DNA from: Putridiphycobacter sp045107045
GTDB taxonomy: Bacteria > Bacteroidota > Bacteroidia > Flavobacteriales_D > Crocinitomicaceae
Assembly (NCBI GenBank): GCA_045107045.1
Contig: JBGCFR010000030.1
Coordinates: 73,460-137,459 of the forward strand
Reading direction: 5' to 3'
DNA: 64,000 bases
The notes beneath the pieces are model-generated. The model had not been told where the DNA came from and did not search any database. It saw only the letters and a list, made by a program, of their open reading frames with translations. Each line of letters begins with the position of its first letter. The stretch's first letter is position 1. This document shows, piece by piece, positions 1-8,396 of the stretch. The translations under genes were made by a program, and so were the position numbers.

Positions 1-1
1 A

Positions 2-1501
2 TCTGTTGGATTTAGAAATGTAGCTATTAAAGATAGTTTGCTTTGGTTTGGGAGTGTTGACAAAGGAGTGCTTAGCATAGCTTATATAAATGATAGCACT
101 TATAAAAGCAGTTGGATTAATAGTGATAATTTTCTTCTATCAAATAATATCTATCAAATCACAGAGGACTTTCCCTATTTATGGATTGGAACAGAGAAGG
201 GATTAACTCGTTTTCAAACAATAAATAAAATATCTAAACATTTTGGATATGATGAAGGTTTTGAAGGCGTTGAGACCAATGTAAATGCATCTCATAAGTA
301 TCGTGATGGTACTTTGTGGTTTGGAACAACAGATGGACTGTTCGTTTATGGGAGTGGTTTAGAGTATGATAGTTTGCAATCATTACCTCCGAAATTTGCG
401 TTTGAAGATATTCAGATTTTCTATCAATCTATTTCTGAGACTTCCTATGGGAAGCAGTTTCATAATAAACAAATTCTAAATTTAGAACATACTGATAATC
501 ACATAGGCTTTAGTATTAGGGCACATCATTTTACCTATCAAAATAAAATTCGATTTAGATGGAAACTTGAAGGAGCAGATAAAAATTGGTCTCCGCCTTC
601 TAAAAATAATACAGCCACTTTTTCAAACCTCAAACCTGGTAATTATAGAATGCTAGTCCAAGCTTCAATTGATAATAAATGGGTTGAACCGCCAATTGAT
701 TTTATTTTTCTTATTAAAGCACCACTTTGGCAACAGAATTGGTTTATAGCTGCATACGTCATCCTTGCAATACTCATAATTGCATTTGTTATTTTTTTAC
801 TGATAAAAAGGCAAAGGAATAAGAATAGGGCAATTTTAGAAAAAGTTGAACTTGAAAAATCAGTTCTCGAGTTAGAACAAAAGGCATTGCGTTTACAAAT
901 GAACCCACACTTTATTTTTAATGTTTTAAATTCAATTCATCAATTAATTATTTTGAACGATTCCTCAAAAGCAAGATACGCATTATCAAAATTTTCAAAA
1001 CTGATGCGACAAGTACTTGAAAATTCACGTCAAAAATTAGTATCAATTGATGAAGAGTTAGAAACTATTGAAAATTACGTTAGACTTGAGAAACTAACTG
1101 GTCAAATTGAATTTGATTTTTCAGTTCATATTGATGAATCAATCGACACTAATGAGCTAATTCTTCCTCCACTAATGTTACAGCCTTTCATTGAAAATGC
1201 TATCATTCATGGGTTTAAAAAAATTGACCGAAAAGGAGAAATTAAGTTAAGTTTTGAATTGGAGAATGATAAGAAATTGATTTGTTTAATTGAGGATAAT
1301 GGAGGCGGAAGGCATGCAGCTGCAGAGCAAAAAGCACAAAAAACGCAATATCATAAATCTACAGCGCTTGAGGTGACTCAGGAACGATTAGCAAATTTAA
1401 ATAATGCATCTGATCACAATGATTTTGAAATAAGTGATGTTATAGGGGAGAATAATACCGTCGTAGGCACAAAAGTTATGCTTAAAATAGTTTTACCTTA
1501 A
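2..1501 (+). CDS. Two-component sensor histidine kinase, LytS type with beta-propeller sensor (5' end outside window)
   Basis: The reading frame is already open at base 2, so the N-terminus lies outside the window; the TTG at 38 is internal. The visible part starts in Reg_prop propeller repeats (LWFGSVDKG, LWIGTEKGL, LWFGTTDGL), followed by a Y_Y_Y domain (KWRLEG-like core, here RWKLEGADKNW), one membrane helix near bases 740-805, a short coiled coil, and a His_kinase/HATPase module. The phosphoacceptor region is LRLQMNPHFIFN (about 895-930), the N box is FIENAIIHGF, and the G box is IEDNGGGR. In this family a periplasmic propeller senses a ligand or surface signal and the kinase usually acts on a LytTR regulator; no such regulator is visible here. 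It ends convergent with the alkyltransferase-like gene, sharing four bases. Confidence 0.9.
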   Translation, partial: SVGFRNVAIKDSLLWFGSVDKGVLSIAYINDSTYKSSWINSDNFLLSNNIYQITEDFPYLWIGTEKGLTRFQTINKISKHFGYDEGFEGVETNVNASHKYRDGTLWFGTTDGLFVYGSGLEYDSLQSLPPKFAFEDIQIFYQSISETSYGKQFHNKQILNLEHTDNHIGFSIRAHHFTYQNKIRFRWKLEGADKNWSPPSKNNTATFSNLKPGNYRMLVQASIDNKWVEPPIDFIFLIKAPLWQQNWFIAAYVILAILIIAFVIFLLIKRQRNKNRAILEKVELEKSVLELEQKALRLQMNPHFIFNVLNSIHQLIILNDSSKARYALSKFSKLMRQVLENSRQKLVSIDEELETIENYVRLEKLTGQIEFDFSVHIDESIDTNELILPPLMLQPFIENAIIHGFKKIDRKGEIKLSFELENDKKLICLIEDNGGGRHAAAEQKAQKTQYHKSTALEVTQERLANLNNASDHNDFEISDVIGENNTVVGTKVMLKIVLP

Positions 1502-1827
1502 CCTAACTCTATTTCTGGGTCCCAAAAAACAGTTTTAAAATTTTGAATTTGGTCATCAATAACTTCTACTCCTTCTGAATTTAGTAATTCAGCCATTTTA
1601 CTAGGTGGAGTAAAATTCATTTTAGCAGTCAATAAACCATTTCTATTCACAACTCTATGTGCTGGAATGCTATCTTTTTGTTTGTGTGATATGTTCATTG
1701 CCCATCCAACTAACCTGCTCGACCTAGCGGCTCCAAGGTATTTTGCAATTGCACCATATGATGTTACTCTTCCCTTTGGAATTTCCTTTACAACATCAAA
1801 CACATTTTGATAAAAGTCACTAGCCAT
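1498..1827 (-). CDS. Alkyltransferase-like protein (Atl; MGMT DNA-binding domain without catalytic Cys)
   Basis: A 109-residue protein consisting only of the C-terminal DNA-binding domain of O6-alkylguanine-DNA alkyltransferases (helix-turn-helix GRVTSYGAIAKYLGAARSSR, then RLVGWAMN). The methyl-acceptor motif PCHRV is replaced by PAHRV, so it should not transfer alkyl groups. Proteins of the Atl family bind O6-alkylguanine, flip the base and direct the lesion to nucleotide excision repair. The ATG directly abuts the TAA of trmB, indicating translation from the trmB operon. Its stop overlaps the stop of the facing sensor kinase gene by four bases. The Atl assignment is secure from the Ala substitution and short length; the repair role is family knowledge. 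Confidence 0.9.
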   Translation of the reverse strand: MASDFYQNVFDVVKEIPKGRVTSYGAIAKYLGAARSSRLVGWAMNISHKQKDSIPAHRVVNRNGLLTAKMNFTPPSKMAELLNSEGVEVIDDQIQNFKTVFWDPEIELG

Positions 1828-2508
1828 TTAGTTAATTTTAAATTGACAATATTTAATCGAATAACCTTTTGCTGAGAAAATCTCTTCGTAATTCGTTTTT
1901 ATGCTCAATATGTCAGCATGAGTCTTATTTAATGTTGGAATTAACTTGTTATAAATATCATCAGATTGAAGCATACTTTGATATCCGTTTGTTTTTATTT
2001 CTTCAATTGTATATTCATATAGCAGGTCACTATCTGTTTTAAGATGAACAAGACCATCTGGTTTTAATATTGAACAATAGCGTTCAATAAATAGTTTCGA
2101 GGTCAGTCTTTTTCTTGGCTTTTCTTTTTGAGGATCAGAAAACGTTAACCATATTTCATCTACTTCATTCTTATCAAAAATTGATGTGATAAAATCAACT
2201 TTAGTTCTAACGAAACTTACGTTTTTCATATTGTGTTCTCTAACTTCATTTGCACCATACCAAATTCGGGCACCTTTAATGTCAATTCCTATATAATTGA
2301 TATTGGGATGCTTTTTTGCCAGAGCAATAGTGTATTCACCTTTTCCACAACCCAACTCAATAACAATGGGGTTATCATTTTTAAAAAAACTTTTTCTCCA
2401 ATTCCCTTTTAGCGAAAAAATATCATCCATAGCTTCAACTGTAGTTGGTTCAAATACAAAAGACATGGTTTTCATATCACTAAAGTGTTTTAGCTTATTT
2501 TTTGCCAT
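1828..2508 (-). CDS. trmB: tRNA (guanine-N7-)-methyltransferase
   Basis: This enzyme methylates N7 of G46 in the variable loop of tRNAs using S-adenosylmethionine. The 226-residue protein has the class I SAM-binding motif IELGCGKGEYTIALA followed by the acidic motif YIGIDIKGARI, and the TrmB signature WLTFSDPQKEKPRKRLTS near the middle. Length is normal for the family. It lies 3 bases after the HEAT-repeat gene and immediately before the alkyltransferase-like gene, so the three are probably one transcript. The start ATG at 2508 fits the domain boundaries; N-terminal residues are lysine-rich, as in relatives. Confidence 0.95.
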   Translation of the reverse strand: MAKNKLKHFSDMKTMSFVFEPTTVEAMDDIFSLKGNWRKSFFKNDNPIVIELGCGKGEYTIALAKKHPNINYIGIDIKGARIWYGANEVREHNMKNVSFVRTKVDFITSIFDKNEVDEIWLTFSDPQKEKPRKRLTSKLFIERYCSILKPDGLVHLKTDSDLLYEYTIEEIKTNGYQSMLQSDDIYNKLIPTLNKTHADILSIKTNYEEIFSAKGYSIKYCQFKIN

Positions 2509-2511
2509 AAC

Positions 2512-3057
2512 TTAAAGAGATTGGTTCATTCTATTAAGAAATACCGCTACCTCGGTAAGCAGACTATTCTTTGGCGATTCCTCACCATTTGTGTCATTTA
2601 AGTATTGGTTTAAAGTCAATAATGGTCCTAAAATCTTTTCTTCGGATAACTCAGTCTCTAAATTTTCAAAAATAGTTATACACTCCATTGCTGCCATGAA
2701 ATCTCCATTAATCGCGGTTTCAACAATTTCGTTTAAATATGAAGAATAATCTAAACTAGAATTCCATATTGAGCTTAAAATCATTTGATGAGACAATTCA
2801 TAATCACTATTTGTTAAGCAGGCTATAACTGCACTTTGGGTATTTTCTGCCTTTAATGTGTTTAAAAGGCTTTCAATTTCAGACTTAACTGCGTTATTTT
2901 GTGATGTCACATGCAAAGCAACTAATGGTTCAATTGCCATTTCATTGCCATAAATTTTTAGGGATTGTATCGCTTTTATTTGCGTTTTAGAATCAGGATC
3001 ATCAAGTTTTAGTATTAAATCTTGAACTTTTTTATTAATTTTTTTTGCTTCAGACAT
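2512..3057 (-). CDS. HEAT-repeat protein
   Basis: A 181-residue, wholly alpha-helical soluble protein. Helix pairs typical of HEAT repeats can be read in the first half (DPDSKTQIKAIQSLKIYGN, then AIEPLVALHV and AVKSEIESLLNTL). No signal peptide or catalytic motif is seen. HEAT proteins usually serve as protein-binding scaffolds; the partner is unknown. It is the first gene of the operon with trmB and the alkyltransferase-like gene, and the RNase P RNA gene lies just upstream on the same strand. A function in tRNA metabolism would be only a guess from neighbours. Confidence 0.8.
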   Translation of the reverse strand: MSEAKKINKKVQDLILKLDDPDSKTQIKAIQSLKIYGNEMAIEPLVALHVTSQNNAVKSEIESLLNTLKAENTQSAVIACLTNSDYELSHQMILSSIWNSSLDYSSYLNEIVETAINGDFMAAMECITIFENLETELSEEKILGPLLTLNQYLNDTNGEESPKNSLLTEVAVFLNRMNQSL

Positions 3058-3094
3058 GCTCTACTATTATCAATTAAGCGTAAAGATAAAAAAA

Positions 3095-3481
3095 GAAAAA
3101 GCAAACCGATAAGCCGAGTTCTGTAATTTTATTGCTAAAATCCTTTGTCATTTATCTAGTTCCAAAATCACTTTTGGAATCAATCCATCTACCCTCCAAG
3201 ATCAACCGAGAAAGTCTCAAGCCTTGGTTTACATGATGTTTCAGCCTATAAGGTTTACCTTGCCCCAACAAATCACTTTGTGGGCGGTGCGCTCTTACCG
3301 CACCTTTTCACCTTTACCTGTAAAATAATTGCATAAGCAATTGAATTTTAATATAGGTAGTTTGTTTTCTGTGGCACTTTCTGTATTCAATAAATTGAAC
3401 CCTTCCCGTTAAGAAGTATAGTACTCTGTGCTGCTCAGACTTTCCTCTTCATAAATGAAGCGACAAAGTAGTTTGCTTTTT
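3095..3481 (-). ncRNA. rnpB: RNase P RNA (bacterial class A)
   Basis: The catalytic RNA that removes 5' leaders from pre-tRNAs. On the minus strand the conserved landmarks appear in order: a 5' P1 strand AAGCAAAC near 3478, the universal GAGGAAAGTC (about 3440-3449), CAGAGTACTAT, the CACCG/GCGCACC region of the core (about 3285-3305), the P4-like AGATGAATGAC equivalent (AGATAAATGAC) and ACAGAACTCGGCTTAT close to the 3' end, closed by GTTTGCTT near 3099 that pairs with the 5' strand. Length of about 385 nt is normal. The exact ends are set by the P1 pairing and may be off by a few bases. It fills the gap between the T9SS cargo gene and the HEAT gene. Confidence 0.95.
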
Positions 3482-3501
3482 CCAAAACAAAGCTACTAGA
3501 A

Positions 3502-4593
3502 TTATATCAATACTATTTTTTTTGTAGTAGTTTTTTCACTTGTAGCAACCTTAAGAATATAAATACCTCTTTCCCATTGTGAGCAATCAATTGTTAGGCT
3601 GTTGTTATTTATGTTGGATTCATAATAAACGGTTTGTCCATTCATATTCATTACATTAATAGATTCATAACTAGAAATATCACTTAAAAAAATATTGTTT
3701 TTAGTTGGATTCGGAAATACAGAAACATCAGACCCTAAATCATTATTTTTAATACCTGCAACGCCAGATTTATCTCTGAACTCAACTTTCGTAATTGCCC
3801 CACCAGCTACATTGATTGAGAAGACAGGTATTTTTTTATCTTTTGCAATCCATCTATACTCTGTCTCTGGTTGACTTGGTAAACCAATCCAAGAACCACC
3901 AGTACCAAATAAATCAATATAGATAGAATCGATATAAGTTAAATCGGACTTAACTCTGATACAATCAAAAGTGCCAAATGTTGTGGTAATACTACCATAA
4001 CCATCAACAACTGAAGATCTATTTTGGTGTCTTTTAAATATGGCATTAAACGCAGGGTTTACGTCAAAATATAAGTAGGAGTTTGATTGCCAATTGTCTT
4101 GAAATGTCATTGGAAACTCGTAAACGACATCAATTGTGTCCGCTTGTATTGGTACAGAAATACCATTTAATTCAACCCCAATACCAACATTTTCGAATTT
4201 TGAGTTAGATATTTTTTGGAAAGCAATTGGGTTTTCTATGGTGACTGGTAAACCTCCTCCTCCTGCTGCTGGTATTACATTTGCATCAGCTTTTATATAA
4301 TATGAAGCTAGGTAATTAGGATTTAAGAAGGCATTGTTGAATGTGAGTTGATAAATGAAACCCGAGTTGCTCACACTGCCGTATGTATCCACCCTTTGAC
4401 TGTCTATTATAACCCATGAAAAATCCCATACCTGATTAGTTCCTGTTGTTTGATAATCAATATTTTGAAAATCTGTAACTGCAGATACTAAAACGGTATC
4501 GGCACTTGAAATAAAGTCGGAAGAATTGACACTGATTTGTGCCATGGAATGAAAGCAAAAAATAATTGCTAAAATTGATATTCTTAATTTCAT
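3502..4593 (-). CDS. Secreted protein with C-terminal T9SS type A sorting domain
   Basis: A 363-residue exported protein with an N-terminal signal peptide (LRISILAIIFCFHSMAQ) and a C-terminal Por secretion sorting domain (VFPNPTKNNIFLSD at about residue 293, ending GIYILKVATSEKTTTKKIVLI). This domain sends cargo through the type IX secretion system to the cell surface or medium, consistent with porX elsewhere in the window. The central about 270 residues are beta-rich with no recognised domain. It starts one base after the upstream lipoprotein gene and is the last gene of the ECF sigma operon, which suggests that the sigma factor controls surface cargo. Activity unknown. Confidence 0.85.
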   Translation of the reverse strand: MKLRISILAIIFCFHSMAQISVNSSDFISSADTVLVSAVTDFQNIDYQTTGTNQVWDFSWVIIDSQRVDTYGSVSNSGFIYQLTFNNAFLNPNYLASYYIKADANVIPAAGGGGLPVTIENPIAFQKISNSKFENVGIGVELNGISVPIQADTIDVVYEFPMTFQDNWQSNSYLYFDVNPAFNAIFKRHQNRSSVVDGYGSITTTFGTFDCIRVKSDLTYIDSIYIDLFGTGGSWIGLPSQPETEYRWIAKDKKIPVFSINVAGGAITKVEFRDKSGVAGIKNNDLGSDVSVFPNPTKNNIFLSDISSYESINVMNMNGQTVYYESNINNNSLTIDCSQWERGIYILKVATSEKTTTKKIVLI

Positions 4594-4594
4594 A

Positions 4595-5650
4595 CTATTG
4601 GATTACATACTTGCAAGTTGCGGTAAAATTAGTCAATTTTTTCTTTTGTAAAAGATCAGGACTTAGTAAAGTGCCACTAAAACTTGCGGTAAACTTAAAA
4701 GAAATCTTTCCATTATTTTGATTTTCAATAAAATACTCAATATCGGTAATCTTAATAACATGGTCTTCGTTTTCTTCTGCATGTTCAGATGAATATACTA
4801 CTCCGTTTTCCTGATAAGAAATTATGGCTCTTTCGAAATTATTTTCCACCATGGTCGGATAACATTTATTGGTATTTAGAATCCACTTTAATTGGTTGTA
4901 ATGGCTATAAAAAATATGCGATTTCTTTACAGTGTTGCCAATTTTATCTGTAATAGTATGTGTTATTTCATGAAGCCCTGTTTTTACTGTAAAAAAACCA
5001 TCAAAAGCTGTCCCAATCAACTCACCATCTAGATACCAACTGTGATTATTGTTCTTTTCGAAGCTTGTGAATTTAATATCTGTTACAGTATTTTCAAGCG
5101 AAAAGTCAGCTGAGTGATTAGGCTCAAACCCATGTTCTATCGTATGGTAAAACGTCTGGCTACTAAATGCTTTGAATCTTAGAGGAACCTCATAAATACC
5201 GTACTCATTAAAGGTAAGGGTCGTGTTATGAATCCAATTGCCCTCATTAGATAGAATCATAAGTAAAGGTGAGTCCTGAGGTGGGCTACTATAATTAAAA
5301 TTATAACAATTTGATTGATGAGTAAGGAACTTAATATCCTTATTTGAGGTTGAATAATTGCTTATGTCTTCAGATTTAATTTCAGGTTCCGTTAACGAAA
5401 ATTTTATTATTTGATTTGTTTCTTTATTTTCAAATTTAGTGTAATAAGTGCCAACTCCATTTAGACTTCCTGTTCCATGGGACATTAATGCAGTGGTACC
5501 ATTTACTGTTAGATTTAATGAATCTCCATTAATTAATCCCGATACTTTGTAAATAGGAATAGGTTGATTTGTGCCTTCAAGCTCTGATTTTACTTTTTTG
5601 CAACTTGCAAAAGCCAATAGTACAAAAATATATAAGTAGTAGTGTTTCAT
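4595..5650 (-). CDS. Putative lipoprotein of unknown function
   Basis: A 351-residue protein with a lipoprotein signal peptide: hydrophobic stretch LYIFVLLAFAS followed by Cys17 and KK. The mature part is predicted beta-rich with stretches like GTYEVPLRF and FFTVKTGLHEITHTI that resemble immunoglobulin-like or PKD-like folds, but I do not recognise a family. Cys at SNCYNF and NKCYPT might form a disulfide. Its ATG overlaps the stop of the upstream gene in a TAATG arrangement, so translation is probably coupled. Part of the four-gene ECF sigma operon; likely sits at the outer membrane. Confidence 0.75.
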   Translation of the reverse strand: MKHYYLYIFVLLAFASCKKVKSELEGTNQPIPIYKVSGLINGDSLNLTVNGTTALMSHGTGSLNGVGTYYTKFENKETNQIIKFSLTEPEIKSEDISNYSTSNKDIKFLTHQSNCYNFNYSSPPQDSPLLMILSNEGNWIHNTTLTFNEYGIYEVPLRFKAFSSQTFYHTIEHGFEPNHSADFSLENTVTDIKFTSFEKNNNHSWYLDGELIGTAFDGFFTVKTGLHEITHTITDKIGNTVKKSHIFYSHYNQLKWILNTNKCYPTMVENNFERAIISYQENGVVYSSEHAEENEDHVIKITDIEYFIENQNNGKISFKFTASFSGTLLSPDLLQKKKLTNFTATCKYVIQ

Positions 5651-7188
5651 TATTTTCTAAACGGTAAGTATTTTATTCCTAGTGAAAAATTCTTGTTTTT
5701 GAAAGGTTTGGTCAAATCTTTTGATATTTTGTCCATCAATCCAATTTCAGTACTGGCGATTATTCGAAAATTAGGTAGAATTTGATATTCAACTCTACCG
5801 ATTATTTGAAAATCAAAATCATTAAATATTTCATTGCGACTCCATAAATATGAGTTTTTACTCAAGTCTTGATCGGTACTTTCAGACATTTTAACTTTTG
5901 AGCCAACATAATTGTCAATACTTAATCCAGTTTTCAAATTAAATCTATTGCTAAATTGATAACCAAATAGCAAAGCATTTTGCCATTTAATAATGTTTTT
6001 AAACTCGTAGGTGTACCACGAATGCATAACTCGTCCACTTCTATGATAGTCTACCAAATCATGGTGATCTGTATAATTGTCTAAGTTTTCATAGTCTAGG
6101 CCAGATACGAAACTGAAATTAATATTTTTCAAACTATACTCAAGTTCTAAGTCAAAACTTGCTCTATGGCTAATATTTTGGATATTAATTGAATTACCTA
6201 TTCCAGATTGAAATAGAATAGCCAGCTGCAGCGGATTAGTTGGTGCTTTTGGTCTTACGCCTACTGACAAAAGAACAGATGGTTTACCAGTAGAAAATTG
6301 TTGTGGGATATTTGATTGGGGTGCTATTGATATTTTATTAACCTCGTTTGAATTTGTTCTTATACTGCTAATTTTAACAAAAGGGTCTGCTAATATTCCA
6401 GGTTCAGGAGTTTTTAAGTTTATAGGTTCAGTTGATTCACTTGATTTTAAATCCTGATTGGAATTAGGTTCTTTATTTAATGCAATAGTTGACTTAGTAA
6501 TATTATCACTCTTGCCAGGAATAGAATTGTTTGATATACTATTAATGTTGTTACTATTAGAACGTACTTTTAGATCAATAGTTTTTGATTTGCTGATAGT
6601 ATAAGCAGCAATTTGCTCATTTTCAGAAAGGCTTGGAGCGTTCTTGGTATTTGAATAATTATTAAAATTGAAACGGTTGTGTTTACTAAAAATTAGTTTT
6701 TCAATTGTTAAGTTTTTAGAGATTAAGTCAGGTTCAGAACTAGAAATATCATTTGATCTTAACAAAGCACTTGACACTAATCCAATGATAACTAAACTAG
6801 CAGCAGTAATCATCCAACGTTTAAAAAAGGCATTTTTATCAGCTTTTTTTAATAATTTCTCTGCTTCATTCCAATAAACGGATTTATATTGATAGTGGAG
6901 TCCTTCGGTAGCTAAAACTTCTTGTGCTTGGTTCCAAAATTTCGGATTGTAAGTGGTGTTGAAATTCTTAGCAGCTTCAGAAAAATTACTGTCTTGAATT
7001 AATTCTGATTCTTGATTTTTAAAATTTGACCAATAGGTTGGAGAATACGGAAATTGTGTGATTTTATTTGCTTCAACAAATGCATTATCTAACATTAGAT
7101 CATCAAATTCACTAAAAAGTGAATTCATTTCAGCTTTATTCGGTTTAAACTTTAACTCGTTTTCTATGTTTTTAAATCGTTTATCCAT
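5650..7188 (-). CDS. Single-pass membrane protein with N-terminal FW repeats and possible C-terminal beta-barrel; probable sigma-factor partner
   Basis: A 512-residue protein encoded directly after the ECF sigma gene with an 8-base overlap, the usual position of an anti-sigma factor. Residues about 45-115 carry three imperfect copies of a motif of the form Y-x-x-x-[YF]-W-x-x-x-x-x-E (SPTYWSNFKNQE, NPKFWNQAQEVL, KSVYWNEAEKLL). One membrane helix follows (about 124-143, WMITAASLVIIGLVSSALL). Then comes a Ser/Asn/Pro-rich linker of about 150 residues. The C-terminal about 210 residues alternate polar and hydrophobic residues with many aromatics, like an outer-membrane barrel of a few hairpins. 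The combination would connect inner and outer membrane. The anti-sigma role is inferred from position; no zinc anti-sigma motif is seen. Confidence 0.7.
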   Translation of the reverse strand: MDKRFKNIENELKFKPNKAEMNSLFSEFDDLMLDNAFVEANKITQFPYSPTYWSNFKNQESELIQDSNFSEAAKNFNTTYNPKFWNQAQEVLATEGLHYQYKSVYWNEAEKLLKKADKNAFFKRWMITAASLVIIGLVSSALLRSNDISSSEPDLISKNLTIEKLIFSKHNRFNFNNYSNTKNAPSLSENEQIAAYTISKSKTIDLKVRSNSNNINSISNNSIPGKSDNITKSTIALNKEPNSNQDLKSSESTEPINLKTPEPGILADPFVKISSIRTNSNEVNKISIAPQSNIPQQFSTGKPSVLLSVGVRPKAPTNPLQLAILFQSGIGNSINIQNISHRASFDLELEYSLKNINFSFVSGLDYENLDNYTDHHDLVDYHRSGRVMHSWYTYEFKNIIKWQNALLFGYQFSNRFNLKTGLSIDNYVGSKVKMSESTDQDLSKNSYLWSRNEIFNDFDFQIIGRVEYQILPNFRIIASTEIGLMDKISKDLTKPFKNKNFSLGIKYLPFRK

Positions 7189-7756
7189 TGCTCCACATTC
7201 TCTTATCTTCCGCCTCTTGTAGGGATAGAACCATTAATTGTAATTTTTTTCGTGCATTTGATAGATGCCATTTAGAAGTACCATCAGATATGCTTAATAA
7301 TCCGCCAATTTCTTTATGAGAATAGCCATCAATGACATAAAGATTAAAAACTTTTCTAGAAACATCTGGTAATTTCCTTAACATGCCCATCAAAATATCT
7401 GTTTCTAGTTTACTCCAAACTGAGTTTTCAACTTTAGGAGATTTTACTTCTAATTCTCTTTCGAATTCCTTAGTTTCAATTAGCTTAGTATAGTTTTTGG
7501 TTTTACGAAATTCATCTATTATCGTATTTTTGATAATACGTTTTGCCCATGCCTCAAATGGGGCATCTTTTTTTATCTTATCAAGGTTTTTACAAATTTT
7601 CACAAAGCCAATATTCAATACATGCCTTGCATCTTCCTCGTTTCTATGGTATCGAGCACACATTGGCATTAATTTTACATAACAATATTCATAGAGCTTT
7701 TCTTGAGCCTTACGATCGTTCTTACGACATAAATCTATGAGTGATTGGTCTACCAT
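7181..7756 (-). CDS. ECF-family RNA polymerase sigma factor
   Basis: A 191-residue sigma-70 family protein of the extracytoplasmic-function type. Region 2 spans about residues 20-95 (KLMPMCARYHRNEEDARHVL, then FEAWAKRIIKNTIIDEFRK) and region 4 about 125-180 (LPDVSRKVFNLYVIDGYSHKEIG with helix-turn-helix SISDGTSKWHLSNARKKL). It heads an operon with a membrane protein, a lipoprotein and a T9SS cargo gene. A poor -7 box TATCTTTA lies only five bases before the ATG, and a 10-base inverted repeat (7780-7805) lies upstream. ECF factors of this type in Bacteroidota usually answer envelope signals; the trigger is unknown. Confidence 0.9.
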   Translation of the reverse strand: MVDQSLIDLCRKNDRKAQEKLYEYCYVKLMPMCARYHRNEEDARHVLNIGFVKICKNLDKIKKDAPFEAWAKRIIKNTIIDEFRKTKNYTKLIETKEFERELEVKSPKVENSVWSKLETDILMGMLRKLPDVSRKVFNLYVIDGYSHKEIGGLLSISDGTSKWHLSNARKKLQLMVLSLQEAEDKRMWSNG

Positions 7757-7779
7757 TAACTTAAAGATACTAAAAACAA

Positions 7780-7805
7780 CCGACTTTCATAAAACTGAAA
7801 GCCGG
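7780..7805. repeat. Inverted repeat between sigma-factor and sixA genes
   Basis: Arms CCGACTTTCA and TGAAAGCCGG pair over 9 of 10 positions around a 6-base loop. No T-run follows on either strand, so it is not a classical terminator. It lies 24 bases upstream of the sigma-factor start and about 90 bases before the sixA promoter. It could be an operator for the sigma operon or a weak hairpin; which of these cannot be decided. Confidence 0.4.
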
Positions 7806-7893
7806 TATGTCTGATTAAGTAGTGTTATTCACCTCAATACGGATAACCCAAAACCAATATTAAGGAAATATCACCTACATTAACGTAATTGAT

Positions 7894-7901
7894 TATATTT
7901 G
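7894..7901 (+). promoter_or_regulatory. Putative -7 box of sixA-ruvC promoter
   Basis: TATATTTG matches the Bacteroidota -7 consensus TAnnTTTG. It places the transcript start near 7908, about 17 bases before the ATG at 7925. A good -33 TTG at the expected spacing is not visible, so the call rests on the -7 box and position. Confidence 0.45.
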
Positions 7902-7924
7902 GGTTGGTAGAAAATGCACTTTTT

Positions 7925-8395
7925 ATGAAATTATTTTTATTGCGTCATGGTAAAGCAACGGAAGGGTTTGAAAATCAGAAAGATTTTGATAGAGTACTAG
8001 CTGGGAAAGGCAAGAAACAAAGTAAGAAAATAGGTTCATATTTGAAAGACACTGATATAAAATATGGGCTAGTTTCGCCAGCTAAAAGAACACAACAAAC
8101 GTTTGATATTATCAATGAGCACATTAATATTGAGTCTGTCTACGAGAGTCCTGATTTGTATTTATCATCTGCGGATGTGATCAATGATGTGATTAATCAA
8201 CATGTAACGGCGAGTGATATTTTAGTGGTAGGTCATAATTTTGGAATTTCAGACTTAGTTGATTTTTATACGGGTATTAATATTAATCTATCAACATGTA
8301 TGTTGGCTATTATCGAATTTGATGCTCAGTCAACTGCACACTTTTCAAGACAAGGAGGCCGATTATTAGAGGTGATTTCACCTAAAGATCTGTAA
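7925..8395 (+). CDS. sixA: SixA-type phosphohistidine phosphatase
   Basis: A histidine phosphatase of about 156 residues. The ATG at 7925 is chosen over an in-frame TTG at 7889 because it gives the typical start MKLFLLRHGKA, with the catalytic RHG motif at residues 8-10. A second catalytic His is in VVGHNFGI. SixA proteins remove phosphate from phosphohistidine in phosphorelay or phosphotransferase proteins; the local target is unknown. The gene is followed after one base by ruvC, so the two are co-transcribed from the promoter at about 7894. Confidence 0.85.
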   Translation: MKLFLLRHGKATEGFENQKDFDRVLAGKGKKQSKKIGSYLKDTDIKYGLVSPAKRTQQTFDIINEHINIESVYESPDLYLSSADVINDVINQHVTASDILVVGHNFGISDLVDFYTGININLSTCMLAIIEFDAQSTAHFSRQGGRLLEVISPKDL

Positions 8396-8396
8396 T

